NCBI GenBank assembly: GCA_036504075.1
Contig: DASXVX010000020.1
Span: 1-60,336 of the forward strand
Source of the DNA: DASXVX01 sp036504075
GTDB lineage: Bacteria > Bacillota > Sulfobacillia > Symbiobacteriales > Symbiobacteriaceae
DNA length: 60,336 bases
Reading direction: 5' to 3'
Position numbers and translations under genes: made by a program. Positions 23,944 through 32,921 of the stretch are shown here, one piece after another. Every line of letters starts with the position of its first letter. Within the stretch, counting starts at the first letter, position 1. The notes under the pieces were generated by a model, which did not search any database, was not told the origin of the DNA, and worked only from the letters and a program-made list of their open reading frames with translations.

Positions 23944-25008
23944 TTAGTAGCTAAACGGCCAAAGGCGGAAGTAGTCCTTGATGTTCCGCCACAACTTGGC
24001 TAACCCGTCGGACTCAAACACCAGGAACAGCACAATTGCGCCGCCAAACGCGATATCCTTCAAAAGCAGTAGCTTGTCGCCGATGGCGGGCACCAGTACC
24101 GCCAGCGGCTGGGTCACCGACCGGACCAGAATCGGCAGGATCGTCATGAAAATCACGCCGTACACCGTGCCGGTCACGGAGCCGAGACCGCCGATGATGA
24201 TCATGGCCAGCAACTCAATGGACAGGCTGAAGTTGAACTGCTCCGGGTTGATGATCATGACGAACGGCGCCCAGAGCGCCCCGGCGATGCCGGCGTAGAA
24301 GGCCGACAAGGCGAAGGCCATCACCTTGGTCTTCCAGAGGTCGACCCCCATCACTTCCGCCGCCAGGTCCCGGTCCCGCACGGCTACCAGCGCCCGCCCC
24401 CAGCGCGTCCGGGTCAGGTTCTGGGCAAACACGCCCAGCACCACCGCCACCGAAAGCACCAGGACGTAGAAGCCGTAGTCGCTGTCCAGCGAATGCCCGA
24501 ACAACTTGGGCCGCAGCACGGTCATGGAATGGACGCCCCCGGTGAACCACTCCGCCCGGACGAACAGGAACTCCAGAATCTGCTGGGCGGCCATCGACGC
24601 AATCGCCAGGTAGAGGCCCTTGAGGCGGGCCGAAGGGAGGCCAAAGAGTCCACCCACCGCCGCCGCTACCAGCCCGGCCGCCGGCATCGCCAGCCAGTAA
24701 GACCAGCCCAGCTTCATGAGGTACCCCGCCGTGAATGCGCCCACGCCGGTAAAAGCGCCGTGGCCCACGGAGATCTGGCCGGTGAGTCCGGTCAGGATGT
24801 TGAGGCCCATGGCGGCAATCACAAAGATCGACACCTGGTTCAAAATGCTGACGTAGTAGTTGGAGAGCGCCAGCGGCACGATGAAGAGCGCCGCCACGAT
24901 CACCCAGCCCCGCACGGTCGACAGGCGGGAAGGATGAAACGCCAGGTCCTGCTCGTAGGTCGTACGGTACTGGCCGCACTCCATGGTAAAGGGGTAGCGC
25001 AGGTTCAC
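23944..25008 (-). CDS. livM: ABC permease LivM
   Basis: 354 aa, about nine membrane segments after a 33-residue cytoplasmic lead. The family hallmarks are GLTGQISVGHGAFTGVGAF and the EAA-like region RWGRALVAVRDRDLAAEVMG. It pairs with LivH to form the channel. GTG at 25008, 6 nt after the livH stop, suggesting coupling. Confidence 0.92.
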   Translation of the reverse strand: MNLRYPFTMECGQYRTTYEQDLAFHPSRLSTVRGWVIVAALFIVPLALSNYYVSILNQVSIFVIAAMGLNILTGLTGQISVGHGAFTGVGAFTAGYLMKLGWSYWLAMPAAGLVAAAVGGLFGLPSARLKGLYLAIASMAAQQILEFLFVRAEWFTGGVHSMTVLRPKLFGHSLDSDYGFYVLVLSVAVVLGVFAQNLTRTRWGRALVAVRDRDLAAEVMGVDLWKTKVMAFALSAFYAGIAGALWAPFVMIINPEQFNFSLSIELLAMIIIGGLGSVTGTVYGVIFMTILPILVRSVTQPLAVLVPAIGDKLLLLKDIAFGGAIVLFLVFESDGLAKLWRNIKDYFRLWPFSY

Positions 25009-25014
25009 GATGGC

Positions 25015-25908
25015 TTACACCCTTTCAATAATTTCCTTGCCATACAGGCCGTAGGGCTTGATCAGCAGGATGATCACCAGCACGATGAAAGGCGCCACTT
25101 CCTTGATGCCCGGCCAATAAGTATCCAGGTAGCCGCCGGCCAGGTTTTCCAGGATGCCGATGACAAAGCCGCCAACGATGGCACCCGGCACGCTGTCCAG
25201 GCCGCCCAGAATGGCCACCGGCAACACCTTGAGGCCGTATGACGTGAGCAGCGGGTTGACGCCGGCGATGTTCCCCAGGAAGATGCCGCCCACGCTAGCC
25301 ACCATCGCCGCCACCGCCCAGGTCGCCCCCAGCACCCGCTTCACGCTGATGCCCATGGAGAGCGCCGCCTGCTCATCATCGGCCGTGGCCCGCATCGCGA
25401 TGCCCAGGAGGCTGTACTTGAAGAAGAGCGTGAGCGCAATCAGCAAGAAGATGGCCGCTGCGAAGGACCACAGGAATACCTCAGAGAGTCGAACCGGTCC
25501 CAGGACGATGGGGTTATTGCTGAACAGCCCCTGGAAGGAGCGCAGTTCGGTCCCCCAGATGAAATGCATCAGCGCCCGGAGGAGCAGCGAGAGTCCCATG
25601 GTCACCATGATAATGGAAATGGGCGGCTCCCCGATAAACGGCCGCAGCACCACCCGCTCAATGCCCATGCCCACCAGGGCGCTGACCCCGATGGCGAGCA
25701 CCAGGCCCAGCAGGAACGGGACTTTCAGCCCTGTGGTCAAGGTGAGGCCGATATAGGCGCCCAGGAGCACCATTTCGCCTTGCGCCAGGTTCAGCACGCC
25801 GCTGGCTTTGTAAATGAGCACGAACCCCAGGGCAATCAGTGAATAGAGGGCGCCCACCACGATCCCGTTCACCAGCAGGTTCAACAGAAAGCTCATCGAA
25901 CCGCTCAA
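25015..25908 (-). CDS. livH: ABC permease LivH
   Basis: 297 aa with about eight membrane segments; GVLNLAQGEMVLLGAY near the N-terminus and RATADDEQAALSMGI are LivH features. TTG at 25908 is preferred: AGGAGGTG lies 7 nt upstream and the codon overlaps the previous stop as TTGA. An ATG four codons in (25896) lacks its own site. Confidence 0.92.
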   Translation of the reverse strand: MSGSMSFLLNLLVNGIVVGALYSLIALGFVLIYKASGVLNLAQGEMVLLGAYIGLTLTTGLKVPFLLGLVLAIGVSALVGMGIERVVLRPFIGEPPISIIMVTMGLSLLLRALMHFIWGTELRSFQGLFSNNPIVLGPVRLSEVFLWSFAAAIFLLIALTLFFKYSLLGIAMRATADDEQAALSMGISVKRVLGATWAVAAMVASVGGIFLGNIAGVNPLLTSYGLKVLPVAILGGLDSVPGAIVGGFVIGILENLAGGYLDTYWPGIKEVAPFIVLVIILLIKPYGLYGKEIIERV

Positions 25909-27878
25909 CTGGCTACACCTCCTGTGGCGGGCTCCGCCCCGCGGGCCCCCTCGGGCTGAGGCCGGGGGGCAGCCGGGACATCCCGGACCTGCAGCACAGT
26001 CTCGCTGAGCGTCTCCTTGCCATCCCGGTACCGGACCCGCATCTGCACCGGAATGTGTGCGACCCCGCTGTACAGCCCTTCGATCACCTGTGCGTACTTG
26101 TCGTAAACGAAGCCCCGGCGGAGCTTGCGAGTCCGGGTCAGTTCCTCGTCGTCTGCGTCGAGTTCCTTGTGCAGGATCACGAAGGTCTTGATTCGGGCGG
26201 CTTCCGGCAGGTCGGCGTTCACTTTGGCGATCTCGCTGGAAATCAGGTCCAGCACCGGTCCCTTCTGCGAGAGGTCCTGGTACGTTGTGTAGGCGATGCT
26301 GCGGCTCTCGGCCCAGTTCCCCACCGACCGCATGTCGATGTTGATCATGCCGACCACGTACTTGCGGCCGTGGCCCGTCGCCACCGCTTCCTTGATATAC
26401 GGCGAGAACTTCAGCTTGTTCTCAATGAAGTTGGGCGAGAAGATCTCCCCGGAATCCAGCCGCATCACGTCCTTCAGCCGGTCGATCACCACCAGTTGGC
26501 CGTCCTCCAGGTAACCGGCGTCGCCCGTGTGCAGCCAGCCGCCTGCCAGCGCCTTTTCGCCCGCTTCCGGCATCTTGTAGTACCCCTGGAAAACCGCCGG
26601 GCTCTTCAGCAGAATCTCCCCGTCCGGTGCGATCTGCATTTCGCCACCCGGGAGCGGCGTGCCCACGGTGTGGAAGCGGATCGCGTCGTCTCGGTGGAGC
26701 ACGGCGATGCCGACGATTTCGGTCTGGCCGTAAATCTGTTTCAGGTTGACGCCCAGGGCATGGTAGAACCGGAACACGTCCGGCCCCAGGGCGGCGCCGC
26801 CCGTGTAGGCCCGCCGGAGCCGCAGCAGCCCCAGGTGGTCCTTGATGGCGCTGAAAACCAGAAAATCGCCCAACCGGTAGAGCAGCCGGTCCCACTGGGA
26901 GATCGGCTTGTGGGCGAACTTCGCATCGGCCATCCGGTAGCCCACCGGGATGAACGACTCCCACAGCTTGCGCTTGAGCCAGCCGGCGTCCTGCATTTTC
27001 ACCTGCACCCGGGTGACGATGTCTTCCCAGATGCGCGGCGGCGAGAACATGACGTGCGGGCCAATCTCCCGCAGGTTCTCCTGCTGCGTGTCCGGCTCTT
27101 CCGGAAAGTTCAGCGTGAAACCGATGGACAGGTGCATGGCCAGGGCGGTCATCTGCTCGCCGATCCACGCCAGGGGCAGGAAGGAGAGCACGTCATCCTT
27201 CGGGTCCAGCGGGTCCACCGTCTGGATGGTGTCGCCCATGGCCAGCAGGTTCCGGTGGCTCAACATGGCGCCCTTGGGCAGCCCCGTGGTCCCCGAGGTG
27301 TAGCAGAGGATCGCCGTGTCATCGCCGGTGCCGGCCGCCAGCGATTCTTCGAATGCGCCCGGGTGGGTCCGGCCGTATTCACGGCCCAGCTCCTCCACTT
27401 TCGGGAAGTAGATCAGATACTCGTCCTTATACAGGCGCAGCCCTTTGGGATCGTAGTAGATCAACCGTCGCACTTTGGGGATGGCGTCCCGGACCTCCAG
27501 CAGCTTGTCCACCTGCTCCTGGTCCTCCACCACCACGAACGTGGCATCGGAATGGTCAATCACGTAGGCCATCTCTTTGGCCAGCGAGTCCTGGTAAATG
27601 CCCACCGAAGCCCCGCCGGCGGCCTGGGCCGCCTGTTCGGCCATCACCCACTGCGGACGATTGTCACCGACGATGGCCACCTTGTCACCGCGGGCAAAAC
27701 CCAGGGCGATCAACCCCAAGGTAAGGTCCTGCACGTGGCTCAGATAGCCCTCCCACGAGATCTCCCGCCAGATGCCGAACTCCTTTTCGCGGAGCGCCAC
27801 CTTCCGGTGACCATAACGCCGGGCCATGGCCAGCAGGCGCTTGGGCAGCGTATCCGGCAAAGCCTGGGAAGCGTGCAC
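25905..27878 (-). CDS. AMP-dependent acyl-CoA synthetase (long-chain type)
   Basis: 657 aa. P-loop YTSGTTGLPKGAM, then GQTEIVG, HTGDAGYLEDGQLVVIDRLKD and a C-terminal lobe with two extra segments typical of the long-chain (FadD15-like) branch. It would convert the imported acid and CoA to an acyl-CoA at the membrane. GTG at 27878 behind AAAGGAGG. It sits between livG and livH, a recurrent arrangement in operons for aromatic or fatty acid uptake. Confidence 0.88.
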   Translation of the reverse strand: MHASQALPDTLPKRLLAMARRYGHRKVALREKEFGIWREISWEGYLSHVQDLTLGLIALGFARGDKVAIVGDNRPQWVMAEQAAQAAGGASVGIYQDSLAKEMAYVIDHSDATFVVVEDQEQVDKLLEVRDAIPKVRRLIYYDPKGLRLYKDEYLIYFPKVEELGREYGRTHPGAFEESLAAGTGDDTAILCYTSGTTGLPKGAMLSHRNLLAMGDTIQTVDPLDPKDDVLSFLPLAWIGEQMTALAMHLSIGFTLNFPEEPDTQQENLREIGPHVMFSPPRIWEDIVTRVQVKMQDAGWLKRKLWESFIPVGYRMADAKFAHKPISQWDRLLYRLGDFLVFSAIKDHLGLLRLRRAYTGGAALGPDVFRFYHALGVNLKQIYGQTEIVGIAVLHRDDAIRFHTVGTPLPGGEMQIAPDGEILLKSPAVFQGYYKMPEAGEKALAGGWLHTGDAGYLEDGQLVVIDRLKDVMRLDSGEIFSPNFIENKLKFSPYIKEAVATGHGRKYVVGMINIDMRSVGNWAESRSIAYTTYQDLSQKGPVLDLISSEIAKVNADLPEAARIKTFVILHKELDADDEELTRTRKLRRGFVYDKYAQVIEGLYSGVAHIPVQMRVRYRDGKETLSETVLQVRDVPAAPRPQPEGARGAEPATGGVAS

Positions 27879-27900
27879 TGATACCGCCTCCTTTACACGA

Positions 27901-28689
27901 TCAGCCTGCGGCCGCGGGCTTGACGCCCAGGTATGCCGTAATCACCGCCGGGTTCAATCGCACTTCGTCCGGCGTGCCCTGGCCGATCAACTGGCCGAAG
28001 TCCAGCACCGCCACGTGGTCCGAAATGTCCATGACCACGCCCATGTCGTGCTCGATCAGCAGGCAGGTGACGCCCCGCTCCTGATTGATGTCCAGGACGA
28101 AGCGAACCATATCTTCCTTCTCCTCGGAGTTCATGCCCGCCATGGGTTCGTCCAGGAGCAGGAGGCGAGGCTCCAGGGCCAGGGCCCGGCCCAGTTCCAC
28201 CCGCTTCTGCATGCCGTAAGAGAGCGTCCCCACTGGCTTGCGCCGCACGTGTGCAATCTCCAGGAAGTCGATGATCTCCTCCACCGCCCGCCGGTGCGCA
28301 ATCTCTTCCCGCCGCGCCGGCCCCCAGTAGAGACCGCTGGTGAACAGTCCGGATTTCATCAGCACGTGGCGGCCGGTCATCAGGTTGTCCAACACCGACA
28401 TGTGCTTGAACAGGGCGATATTCTGGAACGTCCGGGCGATCCGCATTTCCGCCCGGCGAGGCGGCGACAGATGCGTGATTTCCTTCCCTTCAAACGTGAT
28501 CTTCCCAGCGGAAGGAATGTAACGCCCGGAGACGCAATTGATGAGGCTGGTCTTCCCGGCTCCGTTCGGGCCGATTACCGTGGTAATCGCCCCCTTGCGA
28601 AGCGCCAGGGAGACTTCCCAGAGCGCTTTGATCCCGCCGAAACCGATGGAGACCTTGTCGATTTCCAGATGGAGTTCCGGTGAAGTCAC
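27901..28689 (-). CDS. livG: ABC transporter ATPase LivG
   Basis: 262 aa. Walker A GPNGAGKT near 43, signature LSYGMQK, Walker B LLLLDEPMAGMN, and H-loop EHDMGVV. The insertion between signature and Walker A (VLMKSGLFTSGLYWG) is usual for LivG. GTG at 28689 overlaps the ligase stop as GTGA, with AGGAGG upstream. Confidence 0.92.
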   Translation of the reverse strand: MTSPELHLEIDKVSIGFGGIKALWEVSLALRKGAITTVIGPNGAGKTSLINCVSGRYIPSAGKITFEGKEITHLSPPRRAEMRIARTFQNIALFKHMSVLDNLMTGRHVLMKSGLFTSGLYWGPARREEIAHRRAVEEIIDFLEIAHVRRKPVGTLSYGMQKRVELGRALALEPRLLLLDEPMAGMNSEEKEDMVRFVLDINQERGVTCLLIEHDMGVVMDISDHVAVLDFGQLIGQGTPDEVRLNPAVITAYLGVKPAAAG

Positions 28690-30005
28690 GATCGTGGCCT
28701 CCTGTCTTCCACGGTGCGGTGTGTATGCGGGGATCGGCCCAGGGCGCCGTAATGCAGGATTTGCACGGCAATATCGGCCCCGGTCTCCTCCAACAGTTGC
28801 TGCCGAATCCGTTCTTCCAGGCCGAAGGAGGCCATGAGGCCGCCCGGAGCCATTTCGACTTGCAGGGTACACTGGTCCAGCCACGAACCGGGCTCACGGT
28901 CCAGCATGATCCGGTACTCCTCCCCCACATTTCCGAAGCGGGCCAGCACCCGGCCGACCTGAGCGGGATAGAACCTGGCGCCCCGGTAAAACAGCAGTTC
29001 GTCGGTGCGCCCCTGGATGCCGCCCAGGGACCGGGCGTGCGTTCGCCCACACCCACAGGGCTCCGTTGCGAGCGTCGCCATGTCGCCCGTCCAGTAGCGC
29101 AGGAGCGGCATGTTCTGCCGGGTGAGGTCCGTGAGTACCAGCACCCCGGGTTCGCCCGGACGGGAGGGCTCCAGCGACCCCGGATCGATCACTTCGACCA
29201 GCACGTGGTCCTCGGCCCAGTGGAGTCCCTGCTGCAGCGCGCACTCGCCGGCCAGCAACGTCGAGACCTCCGTCATGCCGAACAGATCGTGCGCCCGGAA
29301 GCCGAAGAGTTGCTCCAGCCTGGCCCGGCTCCTGGCCTCCCCGGCGCCGGGTTCGGCCCCGAAGAGGCCCATCCGCACCCCGGCATCCCGGGGCGAAAGC
29401 CCCCGCTCCGCAATCCGCTCCGCCAGGTAGAGCACGTGGGAAGGCGCCCCGACCACCATGGCGGGCTTGAAATTGAACAGGACCTCCATCTGCCGCTCGA
29501 CTGAGTCCGTCCCGATTGGAACGGTTGCCGCTCCCATCGCCCGGGCCGCCCGGTGGATGAAAATGCCGCCGGCGAACAGCCCGTACTTGAAGCCGTTGTG
29601 GATGAGATCTCCCGGCCGCAGACCGCAGGCCCAGAGAATCCGGGCCCCGATCTCCGACGCCCGGGCCAGATCGACGTCGGCGTATACCGTGTAGACCGTT
29701 CCACCCGTGGCATGAACCGGGTACACCTCTCGTCGCTCTTCCACCGGCAGAATCGGCAAATCGCCCAGGGGCGGATTGTGCAGCTGCGCTTCGACCAGGT
29801 GCTGCTTGTGCAGAAACGGCAGGCGACGAACGTCGTCTCCGGTGCGGATGACCGGTGCGCCGTGCCAGAGACGCTGGTAAAACGGCGAGCCGGCGGCCCA
29901 CTCCACCTGGTGCTGCAAGCGGCCGGCCTGCAGCTGGGCCAGTTCTGCCCGGGGCATCGTCTCGATTTCCGGCTGCCAATAAGGTCCGGTGACCGCCGTT
30001 GGCAT
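28686..30005 (-). CDS. PaaK-like aryl/acyl-CoA ligase (first copy)
   Basis: 439 aa AMP-forming ligase of the phenylacetate-CoA ligase family: VYPVHATGGTVYTVY in the place of the nucleotide loop, DLFGMTEVS, RYWTGDMA and the Cys cluster EPCGCGRTHARSLGG. First gene of the operon, with its ATG about 18 nt after the start expected for the sigma-54 promoter at 30034-30049; GGGGGG precedes the ATG. An open frame extending to 30284 crosses that promoter and the repeat and is not used. Substrate unknown; phenylacetate-like acids are the family default. Confidence 0.87.
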   Translation of the reverse strand: MPTAVTGPYWQPEIETMPRAELAQLQAGRLQHQVEWAAGSPFYQRLWHGAPVIRTGDDVRRLPFLHKQHLVEAQLHNPPLGDLPILPVEERREVYPVHATGGTVYTVYADVDLARASEIGARILWACGLRPGDLIHNGFKYGLFAGGIFIHRAARAMGAATVPIGTDSVERQMEVLFNFKPAMVVGAPSHVLYLAERIAERGLSPRDAGVRMGLFGAEPGAGEARSRARLEQLFGFRAHDLFGMTEVSTLLAGECALQQGLHWAEDHVLVEVIDPGSLEPSRPGEPGVLVLTDLTRQNMPLLRYWTGDMATLATEPCGCGRTHARSLGGIQGRTDELLFYRGARFYPAQVGRVLARFGNVGEEYRIMLDREPGSWLDQCTLQVEMAPGGLMASFGLEERIRQQLLEETGADIAVQILHYGALGRSPHTHRTVEDRRPRS

Positions 30006-30033
30006 TCCGATCCCCCCTCGCTTGCCCTTATCT

Positions 30034-30049
30034 TGCAAGGGGCGTGCCA
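30034..30049 (-). promoter_or_regulatory. Sigma-54 promoter of the liv/ligase operon
   Basis: TGGCACG (30049-30043), 4 nt, TTGCA (30038-30034): an exact match to the -24/-12 consensus at the correct spacing, 30 nt before the first gene of the operon. Confidence 0.9.
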
Positions 30050-30067
30050 GCCTAAAAACCGGAGCCG

Positions 30068-30267
30068 TTTTTGGCCGCAGATTTCGCGGATTACGCAGAT
30101 TTCGGAACAAAACAGGATGACCACAAAGCCAATTTTGTAAAATAAATGAACCTCTGTCCGATTCGATTGCCCCCGCCCTTGGACCAGGATTTTGTGGCGG
30201 CCATTCACGCCAATAGATCCGCGTCTGTTTCCAAATCTGCGAAATCTGCGTCATCTGCGGCCAAAAA
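30068..30267. repeat. 200-bp element bounded by inverted CGCAGAT repeats
   Basis: Outer arms TTTTTGGCCGCAGAT (30068-30082) and ATCTGCGGCCAAAAA (30253-30267) are perfectly complementary. Both continue inward as 9-bp periodic units (CGCAGATTT, CGCGGATTA; AAATCTGCG x2). The interior holds a smaller CCACAAA/TTTTGTGG repeat and no gene. The architecture is MITE-like but I see no target duplication. Confidence 0.65.
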
Positions 30268-30304
30268 ATGCTTTTCTCCCGCATCCCGCCGGAAACGCCA
30301 GAGA

Positions 30305-30326
30305 GCCTAAGCGAATTCGCTTAGGC
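30305..30326. promoter_or_regulatory. Perfect 22-bp palindrome, likely activator site
   Basis: GCCTAAGCGAA and its exact reverse complement meet at 30315/30316. It lies about 280 bp upstream of the sigma-54 start and 155 bp before the activator gene, a normal place for an enhancer site. A rightward terminator is less likely because no T run follows. Confidence 0.6.
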
Positions 30327-30391
30327 CCTCACCATACAAGATCCGTACAAGACCGGATTGACAGTATCGGAAGCCGAATAAGTCTCCACGA

Positions 30392-30420
30392 TTAGCCTGA
30401 TAAGCAGAAATGATTATAGT
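30392..30420 (+). promoter_or_regulatory. Possible promoter of the activator gene
   Basis: -10 TATAGT (30415-30420) with a weak -35 TTAGCC (30392-30397) at 17 nt. A TTGACA at 30358-30363 lacks a good partner. Confidence 0.4.
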
Positions 30421-30481
30421 AGCAGGATTCTTCACCACCACCAGCCAATTATGCACCTGAGAGCCGGGGAGGTGCGTGAGG

Positions 30482-31846
30482 GTGAAGGAACTGGCCGGCG
30501 AGGCCGTTGCCGCACTGCTCGACGGGGTCGGTGAAGCGCTCGTGATCGCTGACTCCGGTGGGCAGATTCTCGCGGTGAACCGGGCAATGGAGGACCTGCT
30601 GGGCGATAAGCGCGACCAATTGATCGGACACACGCTCGCCGACCTCGAAGGCCGGGGCGTGTGGCTGCCGCCGCCCCTGCGGCGCTGCATGGCCTCCGGG
30701 CAACGGGAAGCGCTGATTCAGGTCGTCCGGGGCCGGCGTCTCGCCCTGACGGCGGTGCCCCTGCCCGACGGGCTGGTGCTGGCCACCGCCCGCGACATCA
30801 CGGAGCTGGACCGCCTGCAGCATCAGGTCGAGCGCATGGAGCAGGAGCGTGACCGGTTTCACTTCGAACTGGCGGGCCTGCGGGCCGGGCATGCGGCCCG
30901 GGAGGAAATCGTCGCCTCCAGCCGCCCCATGCAGAAAGTACTGGAACTGGCCCGGCGGGTAGCGCAGGTGGATTCTACCATTCTGCTGCTGGGCGAGTCC
31001 GGCGCCGGCAAGGGGGTCCTGGCGGCCACAATCCACCGGTCGAGCCAGCGCAGCGGAGCGCCGTTCATCAAGATCGACTGTGCCGCTCTCCCGGAGTCGC
31101 TTCTGGAGTCCGAGCTCTTCGGCTACGCCCCGGGCTCATTCACCGGTGCGCGCCGCGAAGGCAAGCCGGGCATCATCGAGCAGGCTAACACCGGGACGCT
31201 GCTGCTGGATGAGATCGGCGACCTGCCGTTGACTCTGCAGGTAAAGCTCCTGCAGGTCATTCAGGACCGGCGCTTCACCCGGGTCGGGTCCGTCACGCCC
31301 ATCCAGGTGGACGTGCGGATCATCGCCGCCACCCACCGCAACCTGGAACAAATGGTCAGCGACGGGCGCTTCCGGCAGGATCTGTTTTACCGCCTGAACG
31401 TGGTGCCCATCACCATCCCGCCGCTGCGGGAACGGCGAGAAGACGTGCCATCGCTGGTTCGCCACTTTATGGATCACTACTGCGCCCGGTACCGGGTGGA
31501 ACGGGTGGTAACACCGGAGACCCTCGAGCGATTGATGGCCTATCCATGGCCCGGAAACGTCCGGGAACTCGAAAACCTGATCGAACGGCTCATCGTCACA
31601 ACCGAAGAGCGCGACATCCGGCCGGAACACTTGCCCGCCGCCCTGGAGATGTCCGTGAGTCCGATCAAGATCCAACGGGTGGTGCCGCTGGCCGAAGCGC
31701 TGGAGGCGTTGGAGTTGGAGCTGGTGGGCGCTGCTTACAAGGAGCACGGCAGCAGCGTGAAGGTCAGCAAGGTGCTGGGCATCCACCAGACCACAGCCGC
31801 CCGCAAAATCCGGGAGTGGAAGGCACAGCGGGGTGAGGCTCCCTAG
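30482..31846 (+). CDS. Sigma-54-dependent transcriptional activator
   Basis: 454 aa enhancer-binding protein. An N-terminal PAS domain (about 8-105) probably senses a small ligand, followed by a short coiled coil, an AAA+ domain with Walker A GESGAGKG, Walker B TLLLDEIGDLP and the sigma-54 contact loop ESELFGYAPGSFTGA (GSFTGA instead of GAFTGA), arginine-finger region, and a Fis-like HTH (SVKVSKVLGIHQTTAARKI). It is divergent from the liv/ligase operon that has a consensus sigma-54 promoter, so it is the likely regulator. GTG at 30482 is 9 nt from GGAGG (30468-30472); GTG 30476 is too close. Confidence 0.9.
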   Translation: MKELAGEAVAALLDGVGEALVIADSGGQILAVNRAMEDLLGDKRDQLIGHTLADLEGRGVWLPPPLRRCMASGQREALIQVVRGRRLALTAVPLPDGLVLATARDITELDRLQHQVERMEQERDRFHFELAGLRAGHAAREEIVASSRPMQKVLELARRVAQVDSTILLLGESGAGKGVLAATIHRSSQRSGAPFIKIDCAALPESLLESELFGYAPGSFTGARREGKPGIIEQANTGTLLLDEIGDLPLTLQVKLLQVIQDRRFTRVGSVTPIQVDVRIIAATHRNLEQMVSDGRFRQDLFYRLNVVPITIPPLRERREDVPSLVRHFMDHYCARYRVERVVTPETLERLMAYPWPGNVRELENLIERLIVTTEERDIRPEHLPAALEMSVSPIKIQRVVPLAEALEALELELVGAAYKEHGSSVKVSKVLGIHQTTAARKIREWKAQRGEAP

Positions 31847-31871
31847 CGTTCACAACGCCATAACGGAAAAA

Positions 31872-31890
31872 CCCGGCACACCGTGCCGGG
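31872..31890 (-). terminator. tRNA operon terminator
   Basis: CCCGGCAC (31872-31879) / GTGCCGGG (31883-31890) followed leftward by TTTTT (31871-31867). A T-rich right side may also stop the activator gene. Confidence 0.85.
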
Positions 31891-31902
31891 CTTCTTGTTT
31901 CG

Positions 31903-31981
<79 letters not shown>

Positions 31982-32003
31982 AAATGTATGATTTTGCTGG
32001 AAC

Positions 32004-32080
32004 TGGTCGGGCTGACAGGATTTGAACCTGCGACCTCTTCCACCCCAAGGAAGCGCGCTACCAAGCTGCGCCACAGCCCG
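32004..32080 (-). tRNA. tRNA-Pro (GGG)
   Basis: Acceptor CGGGCTG/CAGCCCG, anticodon loop TTGGGGT (anticodon GGG), encoded CCA. D and T arms are nearly identical to the neighbouring tRNA-Pro(CGG), so the pair probably arose by duplication. Confidence 0.95.
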
Positions 32081-32115
32081 AAAAAGGTGGGCCGGGGGAT
32101 TACCCGGCCCATTTT

Positions 32116-32206
32116 TGGCGGAGAGGGCGGGATTCGAACCCGCGAGGCGCTTTAGACGCCTACAGCATTTCCAGTGCTGCACCTTCGACCACTCGGACAC
32201 CTCTCC
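32116..32206 (-). tRNA. tRNA-Ser (GGA)
   Basis: 91 nt with the long variable arm of serine tRNAs, acceptor GGAGAGG/CCTCTCC, anticodon loop CTGGAAA (anticodon GGA), encoded CCA. Confidence 0.95.
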
Positions 32207-32208
32207 AG

Positions 32209-32285
32209 TGGTGCGCCAGGAGGGATTCGAACCCCCGACCACTTGATCCGTAGTCAAGTACTCTAATCCACTGAGCTACTGGCGC
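32209..32285 (-). tRNA. tRNA-Arg (ACG)
   Basis: Acceptor GCGCCAG/CTGGCGC, anticodon loop CTACGGA (anticodon ACG, read as ICG after deamination), encoded CCA. Only 2 nt from tRNA-Ser. Confidence 0.95.
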
Positions 32286-32318
32286 GTCTGTCCGGCCATG
32301 GTCTAGATGACCGGACTT

Positions 32319-32394
32319 TGGTGGAGCTAAGGGGGATCGAACCCCTGACCTCGTGAGTGCGATTCACGCGCTCTCCCAGCTGAGCTATAGCCCC
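32319..32394 (-). tRNA. tRNA-Ala (CGC)
   Basis: Acceptor GGGGCTA with TAGCTCC, anticodon loop ATCGCAC (anticodon CGC), encoded CCA. Confidence 0.95.
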
Positions 32395-32413
32395 ATATCC
32401 AATATGAAGTTGT

Positions 32414-32490
32414 TGGCGGAGACGACGGGATTCGAACCCGCGATCTCGGCCGTGACAGGGCCGCATGTTAGGCCACTACACCACGTCTCC
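32414..32490 (-). tRNA. tRNA-Asp (GTC)
   Basis: Acceptor GGAGACG/CGTCTCC, anticodon loop CTGTCAC (anticodon GTC), encoded CCA. Confidence 0.95.
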
Positions 32491-32523
32491 GCAAGGGCCG
32501 GTCCGGTATTACCGTTCCGGCGT

Positions 32524-32599
<76 letters not shown>

Positions 32600-32636
32600 A
32601 TGTTTGGTTGTGTGCTTCGTAGTGGGCACAGAAGCT

Positions 32637-32665
32637 ATTATAACAAGCGCTGCGGTCTTTCGCAA
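32637..32665 (-). promoter_or_regulatory. tRNA operon promoter
   Basis: -35 TTGCGA (32660-32665), 17-nt spacer, consensus -10 TATAAT (32637-32642). The rest of 32666-32921 holds no gene I can support. Confidence 0.85.
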
Positions 32666-32921
32666 CATGAAAATCTCTGGAAGAAATCGTGTTGCCGATT
32701 TGGGGGTTCCGCAGACGCTGCCACATGGCCGGCGCCCTCTTGCAGCACCGGGCCGGAACCTGAGTATACGATACCCCCGGACTTCCGACAAGTCGTTTGC
32801 CCGAAGTGTTACTTGCAACATTGCTCTGTGTATTACCCGCCGCAGCCCACACCAAATGTCACTCGCCAAGGCGTCCCCATAAACTGAGCTGAACCGATTC
32901 GGAAGGAGGCGACCGAAGCCC

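Noticed and set aside
30305..30326. Terminator reading of the 22-bp palindrome
   Set aside because: No loop and no T run on either side; an operator or enhancer site fits better.
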